Shown here: positions 1 to 13,605 of the stretch, piece by piece | Layout: every line of letters begins with the position of its first letter | Position numbering within the stretch: position 1 is the stretch's first letter | Assembly (NCBI RefSeq): GCF_022965805.1 | Contig: NW_027331263.1 | Location: 310,001-374,000, forward strand | Length of the DNA stretch: 64,000 nucleotides | Direction: 5' to 3' | DNA from: Primulina eburnea | Taxonomy: Eukaryota > Streptophyta > Magnoliopsida > Lamiales > Gesneriaceae | Made by a program: the position numbers and the translations under genes | The notes under the pieces: model-generated | Database searches by the model: none | The model's input: only the letters and a program-made list of their open reading frames with translations | Told to the model about the DNA's origin: nothing

Positions 1-718
1 TTCTTTTTAAGAATAGCACGCAAAAGTGTTCCCAAAGTTCTATTGACAACTTCAGTTTGTCCATCCGTTTGAGGATGACAAGTAGTAGAAAACAACAATT
101 TTGTGCCAAGTTTAGCCCATAAAGTCTTCCAAAAGTAACTCAAGAATTTAACATCGTGACCAGAAACAATAGTCCTAGGCATGCCATGCAACCTAACGAC
201 TTCTCTAAAGAACAAATTCCGCAATGTTTGAAGCATCATCGGTTTTATGACAAGCTATAAAATGTGCCATCTTAGAGAATCTATCCACAACAACAAAAAT
301 AGAATCCCTCCCCTTCTTAGTCCTAGGCAACCCCAAAATAAAGTCCATAGAAATGTCAATCCAAGTTCTTTTTAAGAATAGCACGCAAAAGTGTTCCCAA
401 AGTTCTATTGACAACTTCAGTTTGTCCATCCGTTTGAGGATGACAAGTAGTAGAAAACAACAATTTTGTGCCAAGTTTAGCCCATAAAGTCTTCCAAAAG
501 TAACTCAAGAATTTAACATCGCGACCAGAAACAATAGTCCTAGGCATGCCATGCAACCTAACGACTTCTCTAAAGAACAAATCCGCAATGTTTGAAGCAT
601 CATCGGTTTTATGACAAGCTATAAAATGTGCCATCTTAGAGAATCTATCCACAACAACAAAAATAGAATCCCTCCCCTTCTTAGTCCTAGGCAACCCAAA
701 ATAAAGTCCATAGAAATG

Positions 719-1082
719 TCAATCCAAGTTCTTTTTAAGAATAGCACGCAAAAGTGTTCCCAAAGTTCTATTGACAACTTCAGTTTGTCCATCCGTTTGA
801 GGATGACAAGTAGTAGAAAACAACAATTTTGTGCCAGGTTTAGCCCATAAAGTCTTCCAAAAGTAACTCAAGAATTTAACATCGCGACCAGAAACAATAG
901 TCCTAGGCATGCCATGCAACCTAACGACTTCTCTAAAGAACAAATCCGCAATGTTTGAAGCATCATCGGTTTTATGACAAGCTATAAAATGTGCCATCTT
1001 AGAGAATCTATCCACAACAACAAAAATAGAATCCCTCCCCTTCTTAGTCCTAGGCAACCCCAAAATAAAGTCCATAGAAATG
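719..1082 (-). repeat. Representative satellite monomer
   Basis: One 364 bp unit, from the TGA that closes one integrase-like frame to the base before the next such TGA at 1083. On the minus strand it starts with WIDISMDF and runs to ILKKNL, about 121 codons plus one nucleotide. The join reads as KKNL followed by a stop in one frame and as W-IDIS in the next, so the founder duplication joined the two ends of an integrase segment out of frame. Whether the join used microhomology cannot be judged without the parent element. Confidence 0.9.
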
Positions 1083-1201
1083 TCAATCCAAGTTCTTTTT
1101 AAGAATAGCACGCAAAAGTGTTCCCAAAGTTCTATTGACAACTTCAGTTTGTCCATCCGTTTGAGGATGACAAGTAGTAGAAAACAACAATTTTGTGCCA
1201 A
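719..1201 (-). pseudogene. Typical 160-codon pseudo-ORF spanning a monomer junction
   Basis: Example of the ORF ladder repeated about every 364 bp. Residues 1-38 are an alternative-frame reading of the previous monomer's tail. Residues 39-160 are integrase core: first catalytic Asp at 44, Gly at 105 where the second Asp of the DD35E triad is expected (SGRD instead of SDRD), and Glu at 141 in QTEVVNR. The 35-residue spacing between 105 and 141 confirms the alignment. There is no zinc-binding HHCC domain before the core and no C-terminal domain after it. The ORF ends at the out-of-frame junction. It is a by-product of the repeat and very unlikely to be a real protein gene. Confidence 0.85.
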
Positions 1202-3263
1202 GTTTAGCCCATAAAGTCTTCCAAAAGTAACTCAAGAATTTAACATCGCGACCAGAAACAATAGTCCTAGGCATGCCATGCAACCTAACGACTTCTCTAA
1301 AGAACAAATCGCAATGTTTGAAGCATCATCGGTTTTATGACAAGCTATAAAATGTGCCATCTTAGAGAATCTATCCACAACAACAAAAATAGAATCCCTC
1401 CCCTTCTTAGTCCTAGGCAACCCCAAAATAAAGTCCATAGAAATGTCAATCCAAGTTCTTTTTAAGAATAGCACGCAAAAGTGTTCCCAAAGTTCTATTG
1501 ACAACTTCAGTTTGTCCATCCGTTTGAGGATGACAAGTAGTAGAAAACAACAATTTTGTGCCAAGTTTAGCCCATAAAGTCTTCCAAAAGTAACTCAAGA
1601 ATTTAACATCGCGACCAGAAACAATAGTCCTAGGCATGCCATGCAACCTAACGACTTCTCTAAGAACAAATCCGCAATGTTTGAAGCATCATCGGTTTTA
1701 TGACAAGCTATAAAATGTGCCATCTTAGAGAATCTATCCACAACAACAAAAATAGAATCCCTCCCCTTCTTAGTCCTAGGCAACCCCAAAATAAAGTCCA
1801 TAGAAATGTCAATCCAAGTTCTTTTTAAGAATAGCACGCAAAAGTGTTCCCAAAGTTCTATTGACAACTTCAGTTTGTCCATCCGTTTGAGGATGACAAG
1901 TAGTAGAAAACAACAATTTTGTGCCAAGTTTAGCCCATAAAGTCTTCCAAAAGTAACTCAAGAATTTAACATCGCGACCAGAAACAATAGTCCTAGGCAT
2001 GCCATGCAACCTAACGACTTCTCTAAAGAACAAATCCGCAATGTTTGAAGCATCATCGGTTTTATGACAAGCTATAAAATGTGCCATCTTAGAGAATCTA
2101 TCCACAACAACAAAAATAGAATCCCTCCCCTTCTTAGTCCTAGGCAACCCCAAAATAAAGTCCATAGAAATGTCAATCCAAGTTCTTTTTAAGAATAGCA
2201 CGCAAAAGTGTTCCCAAAGTTCTATTGACAACTTCAGTTTGTCCATCCGTTTGAGGATGACAAGTAGTAGAAAACAACAATTTTGTGCCAAGTTTAGCCC
2301 ATAAAGTCTTCCAAAAGTAACTCAAGAATTTAACATCGCGACCAGAAACAATAGTCCTAGGCATGCCATGCAACCTAACGACTTCTCTAAAGAACAAATC
2401 CGCAATGTTTGAAGCATCATCGGTTTTATGACAAGCTATAAAATGTGCCATCTTAGAGAATCTATCCACAACAACAAAAATAGAATCCCTCCCCTTCTTA
2501 GTCCTAGGCAACCCCAAAATAAAGTCCATAGAAATGTCAATCCAAGTTCTTTTTAAGAATAGCACGCAAAAGTGTTCCCAAAGTTCTATTGACAACTTCA
2601 GTTTGTCCATCCGTTTGAGGATGACAAGTAGTAGAAAACAACAATTTTGTGCCAAGTTTAGCCCATAAAGTCTTCCAAAAGTAACTCAAGAATTTAACAT
2701 CGCGACCAGAAACAATAGTCCTAGGCATGCCATGCAACCTAACGACTTCTCTAAAGAACAAATCCGCAATGTTTGAAGCATCATCGGTTTTATGACAAGC
2801 TATAAAATGTGCCATCTTAGAGAATCTATCCACAACAACAAAAATAGAATCCCTCCCCTTCTTAGTCCTAGGCAACCCAAAATAAAGTCCATAGAAATGT
2901 CAATCCAAGTTCTTTTTAAGAATAGCACGCAAAAGTGTTCCCAAAGTTCTATTGACAACTTCAGTTTGTCCATCCGTTTGAGGATGACAAGTAGTAGAAA
3001 ACAACAATTTTGTGCCAAGTTTAGCCCATAAAGTCTTCCAAAAGTAACTCAAGAATTTAACATCGCGACCAGAAACAATAGTCCTAGGCATGCCATGCAA
3101 CCTAACGACTTCTCTAAAGAACAAATCCGCAATGTTTGAAGCATCATCGGTTTTATGACAAGCTATAAAATGTGCCATCTTAGAGAATCTATCCACAACA
3201 ACAAAAATAGAATCCCTCCCCTTCTTAGTCCTAGGCAACCCCAAAATAAAGTCCATAGAAATG

Positions 3264-4109
3264 TCAATCCAAGTTCTTTTTAAGAATAGCACGCAAAAGT
3301 GTTCCCAAAGTTCTATTGACAACTTCAGTTTGTCCATCCGTTTGAGGATGACAAGTAGTAGAAAACAACAATTTTGTGCCAAGTTTAGCCCATAAAGTAT
3401 TCCAAAAGTAACTCAAGAATTTAACATCGCGACCAGAAACAATAGTCCTAGGCATGCCATGCAACCTAACGACTTCTCTAAAGAACAAATCCGCAATGTT
3501 TGAAGCATCATCGGTTTTATGACAAGCTATAAAATGTGCCATCTTAGAGAATCTATCCACAACAACAAAAATAGAATCCCTCCCCTTCTTAGTCCTAGGC
3601 AACCCTAAAATAAAGTCCATAGAAATGTCAATCCAAGTTCTTTTTAAGAATAGCACGCAAAGTGTTCCCAAAGTTCTATTGACAACTTCAGTTTGTCCAT
3701 CCGTTTGAGGATGACAAGTAGTAGAAAACAACAATTTTGTGCCAAGTTTAGCCCATAAAGTCTTCCAAAAGTAACTCAAGAATTTAACATCGCGACCAGA
3801 AACAATAGTCCTAGGCATGCCATGCAACCTAACGACTTCTCTAAAGAACAAATCCGCAATGTTTGAAGCATCATCGGTTTTATGACAAGCTATAAAATGT
3901 GCCATCTTAGAGAATCTATCCACAACAACAAAAATAGAATCCCTCCCCTTCTTAGTCCTAGGCAACCCCAAAATAAAGTCCATAGAAATGTCAATCCAAG
4001 TTCTTTTTAAGAATAGCACGCAAAAGTGTTCCCAAAGTTCTATTGACAACTTCAGTTTGTCCATCCGTTTGAGGATGACAAGTAGTAGAAAACAACAATT
4101 TTGTGCCAA
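3264..4109 (-). pseudogene. Dimeric integrase-like pseudo-ORF (281 codons)
   Basis: Here one A is missing in the cgcaaagtg stretch near 3660, so that monomer is 363 bp and the frame stays open into the next copy. The ORF therefore carries two integrase-core copies in tandem, both with SGRD in place of the catalytic SDRD; a short alternative-frame segment (CVLFLKRTW) joins them. Similar frame-restoring indels give ORFs of 229 codons (6695-7384), 187 codons (7768-8331) and 251 codons (41692-42447). I read these as chance effects of indels in a satellite. Confidence 0.75.
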
Positions 4110-7100
4110 GTTTAGCCCATAAAGTCTTCCAAAAGTAACTCAAGAATTTAACATCGCGACCAGAAACAATAGTCCTAGGCATGCCATGCAACCTAACGAC
4201 TTCTCTAAAGAACAAATCCGCAATGTTTGAAGCATCATCGGTTTTATGACAAGCTATAAAATGTGCCATCTTAGAGAATCTATCCACAACAACAAAAATA
4301 GAATCCCTCCCCTTCTTAGTCCTAGGCAACCCCAAAATAAAGTCCATAGAAATGTCAATCCAAGTTCTTTTTAAGAATAGCACGCAAAAGTGTTCCCAAA
4401 GTTCTATTGACAACTTCAGTTTGTCCATCCGTTTGAGGATGACAAGTAGTAGAAAACAACAATTTTGTGCCAAGTTTAGCCCATAAAGTCTTCCAAAAGT
4501 AACTCAAGAATTTAACATCGCGACCAGAAACAATAGTCCTAGGCATGCCATGCAACCTAACGACTTCTCTAAAGAACAAATCCGCAATGTTTGAAGCATC
4601 ATCGGTTTTATGACAAGCTATAAAATGTGCCATCTTAGAGAATCTATCCACAACAACAAAAATAGAATCCCTCCCCTTCTTAGTCCTAGGCAACCCCAAA
4701 ATAAAGTCCATAGAAATGTCAATCCAAGTTCTTTTTAAGAATAGCACGCAAAAGTGTTCCCAAAGTTCTATTGACAACTTCAGTTTGTCCATCCGTTTGA
4801 GGATGACAAGTAGTAGAAAACAACAATTTTGTGCCAAGTTTAGCCCATAAAGTCTTCCAAAAGTAACTCAAGAATTTAACATCGCGACCAGAAACAATAG
4901 TCCTAGGCATGCCATGCAACCTAACGACTTCTCTAAAGAACAAATCCGCAATGTTTGAAGCATCATCGGTTTTATGACAAGCTATAAAATGTGCCATCTT
5001 AGAGAATCTATCCACAACAACAAAAATAGAATCCCTCCCCTTCTTAGTCCTAGGCAACCCCAAAATAAAGTCCATAGAAATGTCAATCCAAGTTCTTTTT
5101 AAGAATAGCACGCAAAAGTGTTCCCAAAGTTCTATTGACAACTTCAGTTTGTCCATCCGTTTGAGCATGACAAGTAGTAGAAAACAACAATTTTGTGCCA
5201 AGTTTAGCCCATAAAGTATTCCAAAAGTAACTCAAGAATTTAACATCGCGACCAGAAACAATAGTCCTAGGCATGCCATGCAACCTAGCGACTTCTCTAA
5301 AGAACAAATCCGCAATGTTTGAAGCATCATCGGTTTTATGACAAGCTATAAAATGTGCCATCTTAGAGAATCTATCCACAACAACAAAAATAGAATCCCT
5401 CCCCTTCTTAGTCCTAGGCAACCCCAAAATAAAGTCCATAGAAATGTCAATCCAAGTTCTTTTTAAGAATAGCACGCAAAAGTGTTCCCAAAGTTCTATT
5501 GACAACTTCAGTTTGTCCATCCGTTTGAGCATGACAAGTAGTAGAAAACAACAATTTTGTGCCAAGTTTAGCCCATAAAGTTTTCCAAAAGTAACTCAAG
5601 AATTTAACATCGCGACCAGAAACAATAGTCCTAGGCATGCCATGCAACCTAACGACTTCTCTAAAGAACAAATCCGCAATGTTTGAAGCATCATCGGTTT
5701 TATGACAAGCTATAAAATGTGCCATCTTAGAGAATCTATCCACAACAACAAAAATAGAATCCCTCCCCTTCTTAGTCCTAGGCAACCCAAAATAAAGTCC
5801 ATAGAAATGTCAATCCAAGTTCTTTTTAAGAATAGCACGCAAAAGTGTTCCCAAAGTTCTATTGACAACTTCAGTTTGTCCATCCGTTTGAGGATGACAA
5901 GTAGTAGAAAACAACAATTTTGTGCCAAGTTTAGCCCATAAAGTCTTCCAAAAGTAACTCAAGAATTTAACATCGCGACCAGAAACAATAGTCCTAGGCA
6001 TGCCATGCAACCTAACGACTTCTCTAAAGAACAAATCCGCAATGTTTGAAGCATCATCGGTTTTATGACAAGCTATAAAATGTGCCATCTTAGAGAATCT
6101 ATCCACAACAACAAAAATAGAATCCCTCCCCTTCTTAGTCCTAGGCAACCCCAAAATAAAGTCCATAGAAATGTCAATCCAAGTTCTTTTTAAGAATAGC
6201 ACGCAAAAGTGTTCCCAAAGTTCTATTGACAACTTCAGTTTGTCCATCCGTTTGAGGATGACAAGTAGTAGAAAACAACAATTTTGTGCCAAGTTTAGCC
6301 CATAAAGTATTCCAAAAGTAACTCAAGAATTTAACATCGCGACCAGAAACAATAGTCCTAGGCATGCCATGCAACCTAAGCGACTTCTCTAAAGAACAAA
6401 TCCGCAATGTTTGAAGCATCATCGGTTTTATGACAAGCTATAAAATGTGCCATCTTAGAGAATCTATCCACAACAACAAAAATAGAATCCCTCCCCTTCT
6501 TAGTCCTAGGCAACCACAAAATAAAGTCCATAGAAATGTCAATCCAAGTTCTTTTTAAGAATAGCACGCAAAAGTGTTCCCAAAGTTCTATTGACAACTT
6601 CAGTTTGTCCATCCGTTTGAGGATGACAAGTAGTAGAAAACAACAATTTTGTGCCAAGTTTAGCCATAAAGTCTTCCAAAAGTAACTCAAGAATTTAACA
6701 TCGCTGACCAGAAACAATAGTCCTAGGCATGCCATGCAACCTAACGACTTCTCTAAAGAACAAATCCGCAATGTTTGAAGCATCATCGGTTTTATGACAA
6801 GCTATAAAATGTGCCATCTTAGAGAATCTATCCACAACAACAAAAATAGAATCCCTCCCCTTCTTAGTCCTAGGCAACCCCAAAATAAAGTCCATAGAAA
6901 TGTCAATCCAAGTTCTTTTTAAGAATAGCACGCAAAAGTGTTCCCAAAGTTCTATTGACAACTTCAGTTTGTCCATCCGTTTGAGATGACAAGTAGTAGA
7001 AAACAACAATTTTGTGCCAAGTTTAGCCCATAAAGTCTTCCAAAAGTAACTCAAGAATTTAACATCGCGACCAGAAACAATAGTCCTAGGCATGCCATGC

Positions 7101-10100
7101 AACCTAGCGACTTCTCTAAAGAACAAATCCGCAATGTTTGAAGCATCATCGGTTTTATGACAAGCTATAAAATGTGCCATCTTAGAGAATCTATCCACAA
7201 CAACAAAAATAGAATCCCTCCCCTTCTTAGTCCTAGGCAACCCCAAAATAAAGTCCATAGAAATGTCAATCCAAGTTCTTTTTAAGAATAACACGCAAAA
7301 GTGTTCCCAAAGTTCTATTGACAACTTCAGTTTGTCCATCCGTTTGAGGATGACAAGTAGTAGAAAACAACAATTTTGTGCCAAGTTTAGCCCATAAAGT
7401 CTTCCAAAAGTAACTCAAGAATTTAACATCGCGACCAGAAACAATAGTCCTAGGCATGCCATGCAACCTAGACGACTTCTCTAAAGAACAAATCCGCAAT
7501 GTTTGAAGCATCATCGGTTTTATGACAAGCTATAAAATGTGTCATCTTAGAGAATCTATCCACAACAACAAAATAGAATCCCTCCCCTTCTTAGTCCTAG
7601 GCAACCCCAAAATAAAGTCCATAGAAATGTCAATCCAAGTTCTTTTTAAGAATAGCACGCAAAAGTGTTCCCAAAGTTCTATTGACAACTTCAGTTTGTC
7701 CATCCGTTTGAGCATGACAAGTAGTAGAAAACAACAATTTTGTGCCAAGTTTAGCCCATAAAGTCTTTCAAAAGTAACTCAAGAATTTAACATCGCGACC
7801 AGAAACAATAGTCCTAGGCATGCCATGCAACCTAACGACTTCTCTAAAGAACAAATCCGCAATGTTTGAAGCATCATCGGTTTTATGACAAGCTATAAAA
7901 TGTGCCATCTTAGAGAATCTATCCACAACAACAAAAATAGAATCCCTCCCCTTCTTAGTCCTAGGCAACCCCAAAATAAAGTCCATAGAAATGTCAATCC
8001 AAGTTCTTTTAAGAATAGCACGCAAAAGTGTTCCCAAAGTTCTATTGACAACTTCAGTTTGTCCATCCGTTTGAGCATGACAAGTAGTAGAAAACAACAA
8101 TTTTGTGCCAAGTTTAGCCCATAAAGTATTCCAAAAGTAACTCAAGAATTTAACATCGCGACCAGAAACAATAGTCCTAGGCATGCCATGCAACCTAACG
8201 ACTTCTCTAAAGAACAAATCCGCAATGTTTGAAGCATCATCGGTTTTATGACAAGCTATAAAATGTGCCATCTTAGAGAATCTATCCACAACAACAAAAA
8301 TAGAATCCCTCCCCTTCTTAGTCCTAGGCAACCCAAAATAAAGTCCATAGAAATGTCAATCCAAGTTCTTTTTAAGAATAGCACGCAAAAGTGTTCCCAA
8401 AGTTCTATTGACAACTTCAGTTTGTCCATCCGTTTGAGCATGACAAGTAGTAGAAAACAACAATTTTGTGCCAAGTTTAGCCCATAAAGTATTCCAAAAG
8501 TAACTCAAGAATTTAACATCGCGACCAGAAACAATTGTCCTAGGCATGCCATGCAACCTAACGACTTCTCTAAAGAACAAATCCGCAATGTTTGAAGCAT
8601 CATCGGTTTTATGACAAGCTATAAAATGTGTCATCTTAGAGAATCTATCCACAACAACAAAAATAGAATCCCTCCCCTTCTTAGTCCTAGGCAACCACAA
8701 AATAAAGTCCATAGAAATGTCAATCCAAGTTCTTTTTAAGAATAGCACGCAAAAGTGTTCCCAAAGTTCTATTGACAACATCAGTTTGTCCATCCGTTTG
8801 AGGCATGACAAGTAGTAGTAAACAACAATTTTGTGCCAAGTTTAGCCCATAAAGTATTCCAAAAGTAACTCAAGAATTTAACATCGCGACGAGAATCAAT
8901 AGTCCTAGGCATGCCATGCAACCTAGCGACTTCTCTAAAGAACAAATCCGCAATGTTTGAAGCATCATCGGTTTTATGACAAGCTATAAAATGTGTCATC
9001 TTAGAGAATCTATCCACAACAACAAAAATAGAATCCCTCCCCTTCTTAGTCCTAGACAACCACATAATAAAGTCCATAGAAATGTCAATCCAAGTTCTTT
9101 TTAAGAATAGCACGCAAAAGTGTTCCCAAAGTTCTATTGACAACTTCAGTTTGTCCATCCGTTTGAGGATGACAAGTAGTAGAAAACAACAATTTTGTGC
9201 CAGGTTTAGCCCATAAAGTCTTCCAAAAGTAACTCAAGAATTTAACATCGCGACCAAAAACAATTGTCCTAGGCATGCCATGCAACCTAACGAATTATCT
9301 AAATAACAAATCTGCAATGTTTGAAGCATCATCGGTTTAATGACAAGCTATAAAATGTGCCATCTTATAGAATCTATCCACAACAACAAAAATAGAATCA
9401 CTCCCCTTCTTAGACCTAGGCAACCCCAAAATAAAGTCCATAGAAATGTCAATCCAAGTTCTTTTTAAGAATAGCACGCAAAAGTGTTCCCAAAGTTCTA
9501 TTGACAACTTACAGTTTGTCCATCCGTTTGAGGATGACAAGTAGTAGAAAACAACAATTTTGTGCCAAGTTTAGCCCATAAAGTCTTCCAAAAGTAACTC
9601 AAGAATTTAACATCGCGACCAGAAACAATAGTCCTAGGCATGCCATGCAACCTAACGACTTCTCTAAAGAACAAATCCGCAATGTTTGAAGCATCATCGG
9701 TTTTATGACAAGCTATAAAATGTGCCATCTTAGAGAATCTATCCACAACAACAAAAATAGAATCCCTCCCCTTCTTAGTCCTAGGCAACCCCAAAATAAA
9801 GTCCATAGAAATGTCAATCCAAGTTCTTTTTAAGAATAGCACGCAAAAGTGTTCCCAAAGTTCTATTGACAACTTCAGTTTGTCCATCCGTTTGAGGATG
9901 ACAAGTAGTAGAAAACAACAATTTTGTGCCAAGTTTAGCCCATAAAGTATTCCAAAAGTAACTCAAGAATTTAACATCGCGACCAGAAACAATTGTCCTA
10001 GGCATGCCATGCAACCTAGCGACTTCTCTAAAGAACAAATCCGCAATGTTTGATGCATCATCGGTTTTATGACAAGCTATAAAATGTGTCATCTTAGAGA

Positions 10101-11779
10101 ATCTATCCACAACAACAAAAATAGAATCCCTCCCCTTCTTAGTCCTAGGCAACCCTAAAATAAAGTCCATAGAAATGTCAATCCAAGTTCTTTTTAAGAA
10201 TAGCACGCAAAAGTGTTCCCAAAGTTCTATTGACAACTTCAGTTTGTCCATCCGTTTGAGCATGACAAGTAGTAGAAAACAACAATTTTGTGCCAAGTTT
10301 AGCCCATAAAGTATTCCAAAAGTAACTCAAGAATTTAACATCGCGACCAGAAACAATAGTCCTAGGCATGCCATGCAACCTAGCGACTTCTCTAAAGAAC
10401 AAATCCGCAATGTTTGAAGCATCATCGGTTTTATGACAAGCTATAAAATGTGTCATCTTAGAGAATCTATCCACAACAACAAAAATAGAATCCCTCCCCT
10501 TCTTAGTCCTAGGACAACCACATAATAAAGTCCATAGAAATGTCAATCCAAGTTCTTTTTAAGAATAGCACGCAAAAGTGTTCCCAAAGTTCTATTGACA
10601 ACTTCAGTTTGTCCATCCGTTTGAGGATGACAAGTAGTAGAAAACAACAATTTTGTGCCAAGTTTAGCCCATAAAGTCTTCCAAAAGTAACTCAAGAATT
10701 TAACATCGCGACCAGAAACAATAGTCCTAGGCATGCCATGCAACCTAACGACTTCTCTAAAGAACAAATCCGCAATGTTTGAAGCATCATCGGTTTTAAT
10801 GACAAGGCTATAAAATGTGCCATCTTAGAGAATCTATCCACAACAACAAAAATAGAATCACTCCCCTTCTTAGTACCTAGGCAACCCAAAATAAAGTCCA
10901 TAGAAATGTCAATCCAAGTTCTTTTTAAGAATAGCACGCAAAAGTGTTCCCAAAGTTCTATTGACAACTTCAGTTTGTCCATCCGTTTGAGCATGACAAG
11001 TAGTAGAAAACAACAATTTTGTGCCAAGTTTAGCCCATAAAGTTTTCCAAAAGTAACTCAAGAATTTAACATCGCGACCAGAAACAATTGTCCTAGGCAT
11101 GCCATGCAACCTAGCGACTTCTCTAAAGAACAAATCCGCAATGTTCGAAGCATCATCGGTTTTATGACAAGCTATAAGATGTGCCATCTTAGAGAATCTA
11201 TCCACAACAACAAAAATAGAATCCCTCCCCTTCTTAGTCCTAGACAACCCCAAAATAAAGTCCGTAGAAATGTCAATCCAAGTTCTTTTTAAGAATAACA
11301 CGCAAAAGTGTTCCCAAAGTTCTATCGACAACTTCAGTTTGTCCATCTGTTTGAGCATGAAAAGTAGTAGAAAACACCAATTTTGTGCCAAATTTAGACC
11401 ATAAAGTATTCCAAAAGTAACTCAAGAATTTAACATCGCGACCATAAACAATTGTCCTAGGCATGCCATGCAACCTAGCGACTTCTCTAAAGAACAAATC
11501 CGCAATGTTTGAAGCATCATCGGTTTTATAACAAGCTATAAAATGTGCCATCTTAGAGAATCTATCCACAACAACAAAAATAGAATCCCTCCCTTCTTAA
11601 TCCTAGGCAACCCCAAAATAAAGTCCATAGAAATGTCAATCCAAGTTCTTTTTAAGAATAACACGCAAAAGTGTTCCCAAAGTTCTATTGACAACTTCAG
11701 TTTGTCCATCCGTTTGAGCATGACAAGTAGTAGAAAACACCAATTTTGTGCCAAATTTAGCCCATAAAGTTTTCCAAAA

Positions 11780-11900
11780 CTTACTCAAGAATTTAACATC
11801 GCGACCAGAAACAATTGTCCTAGGCAATAAAGAACAAATCCGCAATTTTGAAGCATCATCGGTTTTATGACAAGCTATAAAATGTGCCATCTTGGAGAAT
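11780..11900 (-). repeat. Satellite monomer with internal deletion
   Basis: Near 11821-11835 the sequence jumps from gtcctaggca to ataaagaaca. This drops about 25 bases that other monomers carry there (the tgccatgcaacctaacgac stretch). The corresponding pseudo-ORF reads through with an altered segment before the SGRD region. It is a single degenerate copy in the diverged right part of block 1. Confidence 0.7.
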
Positions 11901-13139
11901 CTATCCACAACAACAAAAATAGAATCCCTCCCCTTCTTAGTCCTAGGCAACCCCAAAATAAAGTCCATAGAAATGTCAATCCAAGTTCTTTTTAAGAAAA
12001 GCACACAAAAGTGTTCCCAAAGTTCTATTGACAACTTCAGTTTGTCCATCCGTTTGAGGATGACAAGTAGTAGAAAACAACAATTTTGTGCCAAGTTTAG
12101 CCCATAAAGTCTTCCAAAAGTAACTCAAGAATTTAACATCACGACCAGAAACAATAGTCCTAGGCATGCCATGCAACCTAACGACTTCTCTGAAGAACAA
12201 ATCCGCAATGTTTGAAGCATCATCGGTTTAATGACAGGCTATAAAATGTGCCATCTTAGAGAATCTATCCACAACAACAAAAATAGAATCACTCCCCTTC
12301 TTAGACCTAGGCAACCCCAAAATAAAGTCCATAGAAATGTCAATCCAAGTTCTTTTTAAGAATAGCACGCAAAAGTGTTCCCAAAGTTCTATTGACAACT
12401 TCAGTTTGTCCATCCGTTTGAGGATGACAAGTAGTAGAAAACAACAATTTTGTGCCAAGTTTAGCCCATAAAGTATTCCAAAAGTAACTCAAGAATTTAA
12501 CATCGCGACCGAGAATCAATAGTCCTAGGCATGCCATGCAACCTAGCGACTTCTCTAAAGAACAAATCCGCAATGTTTGAAGCATCATCGGTTTTATGAC
12601 AAGCTATAAAATGTGTCATCTTAGAGAATCTATCCACAACAACAAAAATAGAATCCTTCCACTTCTTAGTCCTAGGCAACCACAAAATAAAGTCCATAGA
12701 AATGTCAATCCAAGTTCTTTTTAAGAATAACAGGCAAAAGTGTTCCCAAAGTTCTATTGACAACTACAGTTTGTCCATCCGTTTGAGCATGACTAGTAGT
12801 AGAAAACAACAATTTTGTGCCAAGTTTAGCCATAAAGTTTTTCAAAAGTAACTCAAGAATTTAACATCGTGACCAGAAACAAAAGTTCTAGGCATTCCAT
12901 GCAACCTAACGACTTCTCTAAAGTACAAATTCGCAATGTTTGAAGCATCATCGGTTTTATGACAAGCTATAAAATGTGCCATCTTAGAGAATCTATCCAC
13001 AACAACAAAAATAGAATCCCTCTCCTTCTTAGTCCTAGGCAACCCCAAAATAAAGTCCATAGAAATGTCAATCCAAGTTCTTTTTAAGAATAGCACGCAA
13101 AAGTGTTCCCAAAGTTCTATTGACAACTTCAGTTTGTCC

Positions 13140-13605
13140 ATCCGTTTGTGGATGACAAGTATTGTAGAAAACAACATTTGTGCCAAGTTTTTTAGCCCAT
13201 AAATTTTCAAAAGTACTGCAAGAATTTAAAATCGCGACCAGAAACAATTGTCCTATGCTTGCAACCTAGCGACCCTAAATAAAGCAAAGCATCTCGGTTT
13301 TAGACAAGCTACGGAGCCGAAACGAACGACGGTTACGGGTGCCGGAAACGCACGGAAGTCAAAATTAAATTTTTATAGCTCCCAAAAATTTCGGCCCCAC
13401 ATTTATTTGTGTAATATTTAACAACAACACCAAAACATACATAGGGTGTTAGAAATTTGCATTTATTACCTATCAACTTCAAGGAAGAGTTGATGAGTGG
13501 CACCAACTGTTGTGAACAACAAAGCTCTTCAAATGGAAGGACAAGTCTAACAAGCTCACCTTTTCCTCTTCAGAATTAGGCCCCACCACTTAGCTATGTA
13601 AATCC
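13140..13605. other. Indel-rich junction, probable consensus or assembly error
   Basis: This stretch covers the end of satellite block 1 and the first 290 bases of the left copia LTR. Compared with the right LTR (23217-23500) it has a dozen or more single- and few-base indels, such as ggaaggacaagtctaac against ggaagacaagtctac. The following 1.78 kb differs from the right LTR by only about six substitutions and no indel that I could see. The satellite just before it is equally scrambled (agttttttagcc, tactgcaag). Such a sharp change in error type points to an unpolished read end or contig join. Confidence 0.7.

Larger units (their letters stand above)
1..13317 (-). repeat. Integrase-derived 364 bp satellite, block 1
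   Basis: Head-to-tail tandem array of about 36 monomers, 363/364 bp each; the same pseudo-ORF stop recurs at 719, 1083, 1446, 1809, 2173, 2537, 2900 and 3264. Translated on the minus strand, each monomer is a Ty3/gypsy integrase core containing [17 protein letters not shown], a degenerate SGRDVKF and [15 protein letters not shown]. Copies from 1 to about 5150 are almost identical, differing mainly by single-base indels. From about 5.2 kb on, substitutions accumulate (gaggatg/gagcatg, aatagtcc/aattgtcc, ctaacgac/ctagcgac, gccatc/gtcatc). The last 180 bases, before the copia LTR, are noisy. Nothing suggests a functional gene. The array is cut by the copia element at its right end; that boundary is approximate. 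Confidence 0.97.

Noticed and set aside
611..850. Plus-strand 79-codon ORFs (MTSYKMCHL...) repeated through the array
   Set aside because: Antisense readings of the integrase-derived monomer. They recur only because the DNA repeats, and single-base indels alter them freely; no independent protein family signal.
1..13317. A CRISPR-like or coding tandem gene cluster
   Set aside because: The units are 364 bp without spacers, so not CRISPR. They lack start contexts, complete domains and the catalytic Asp, so not a gene family.
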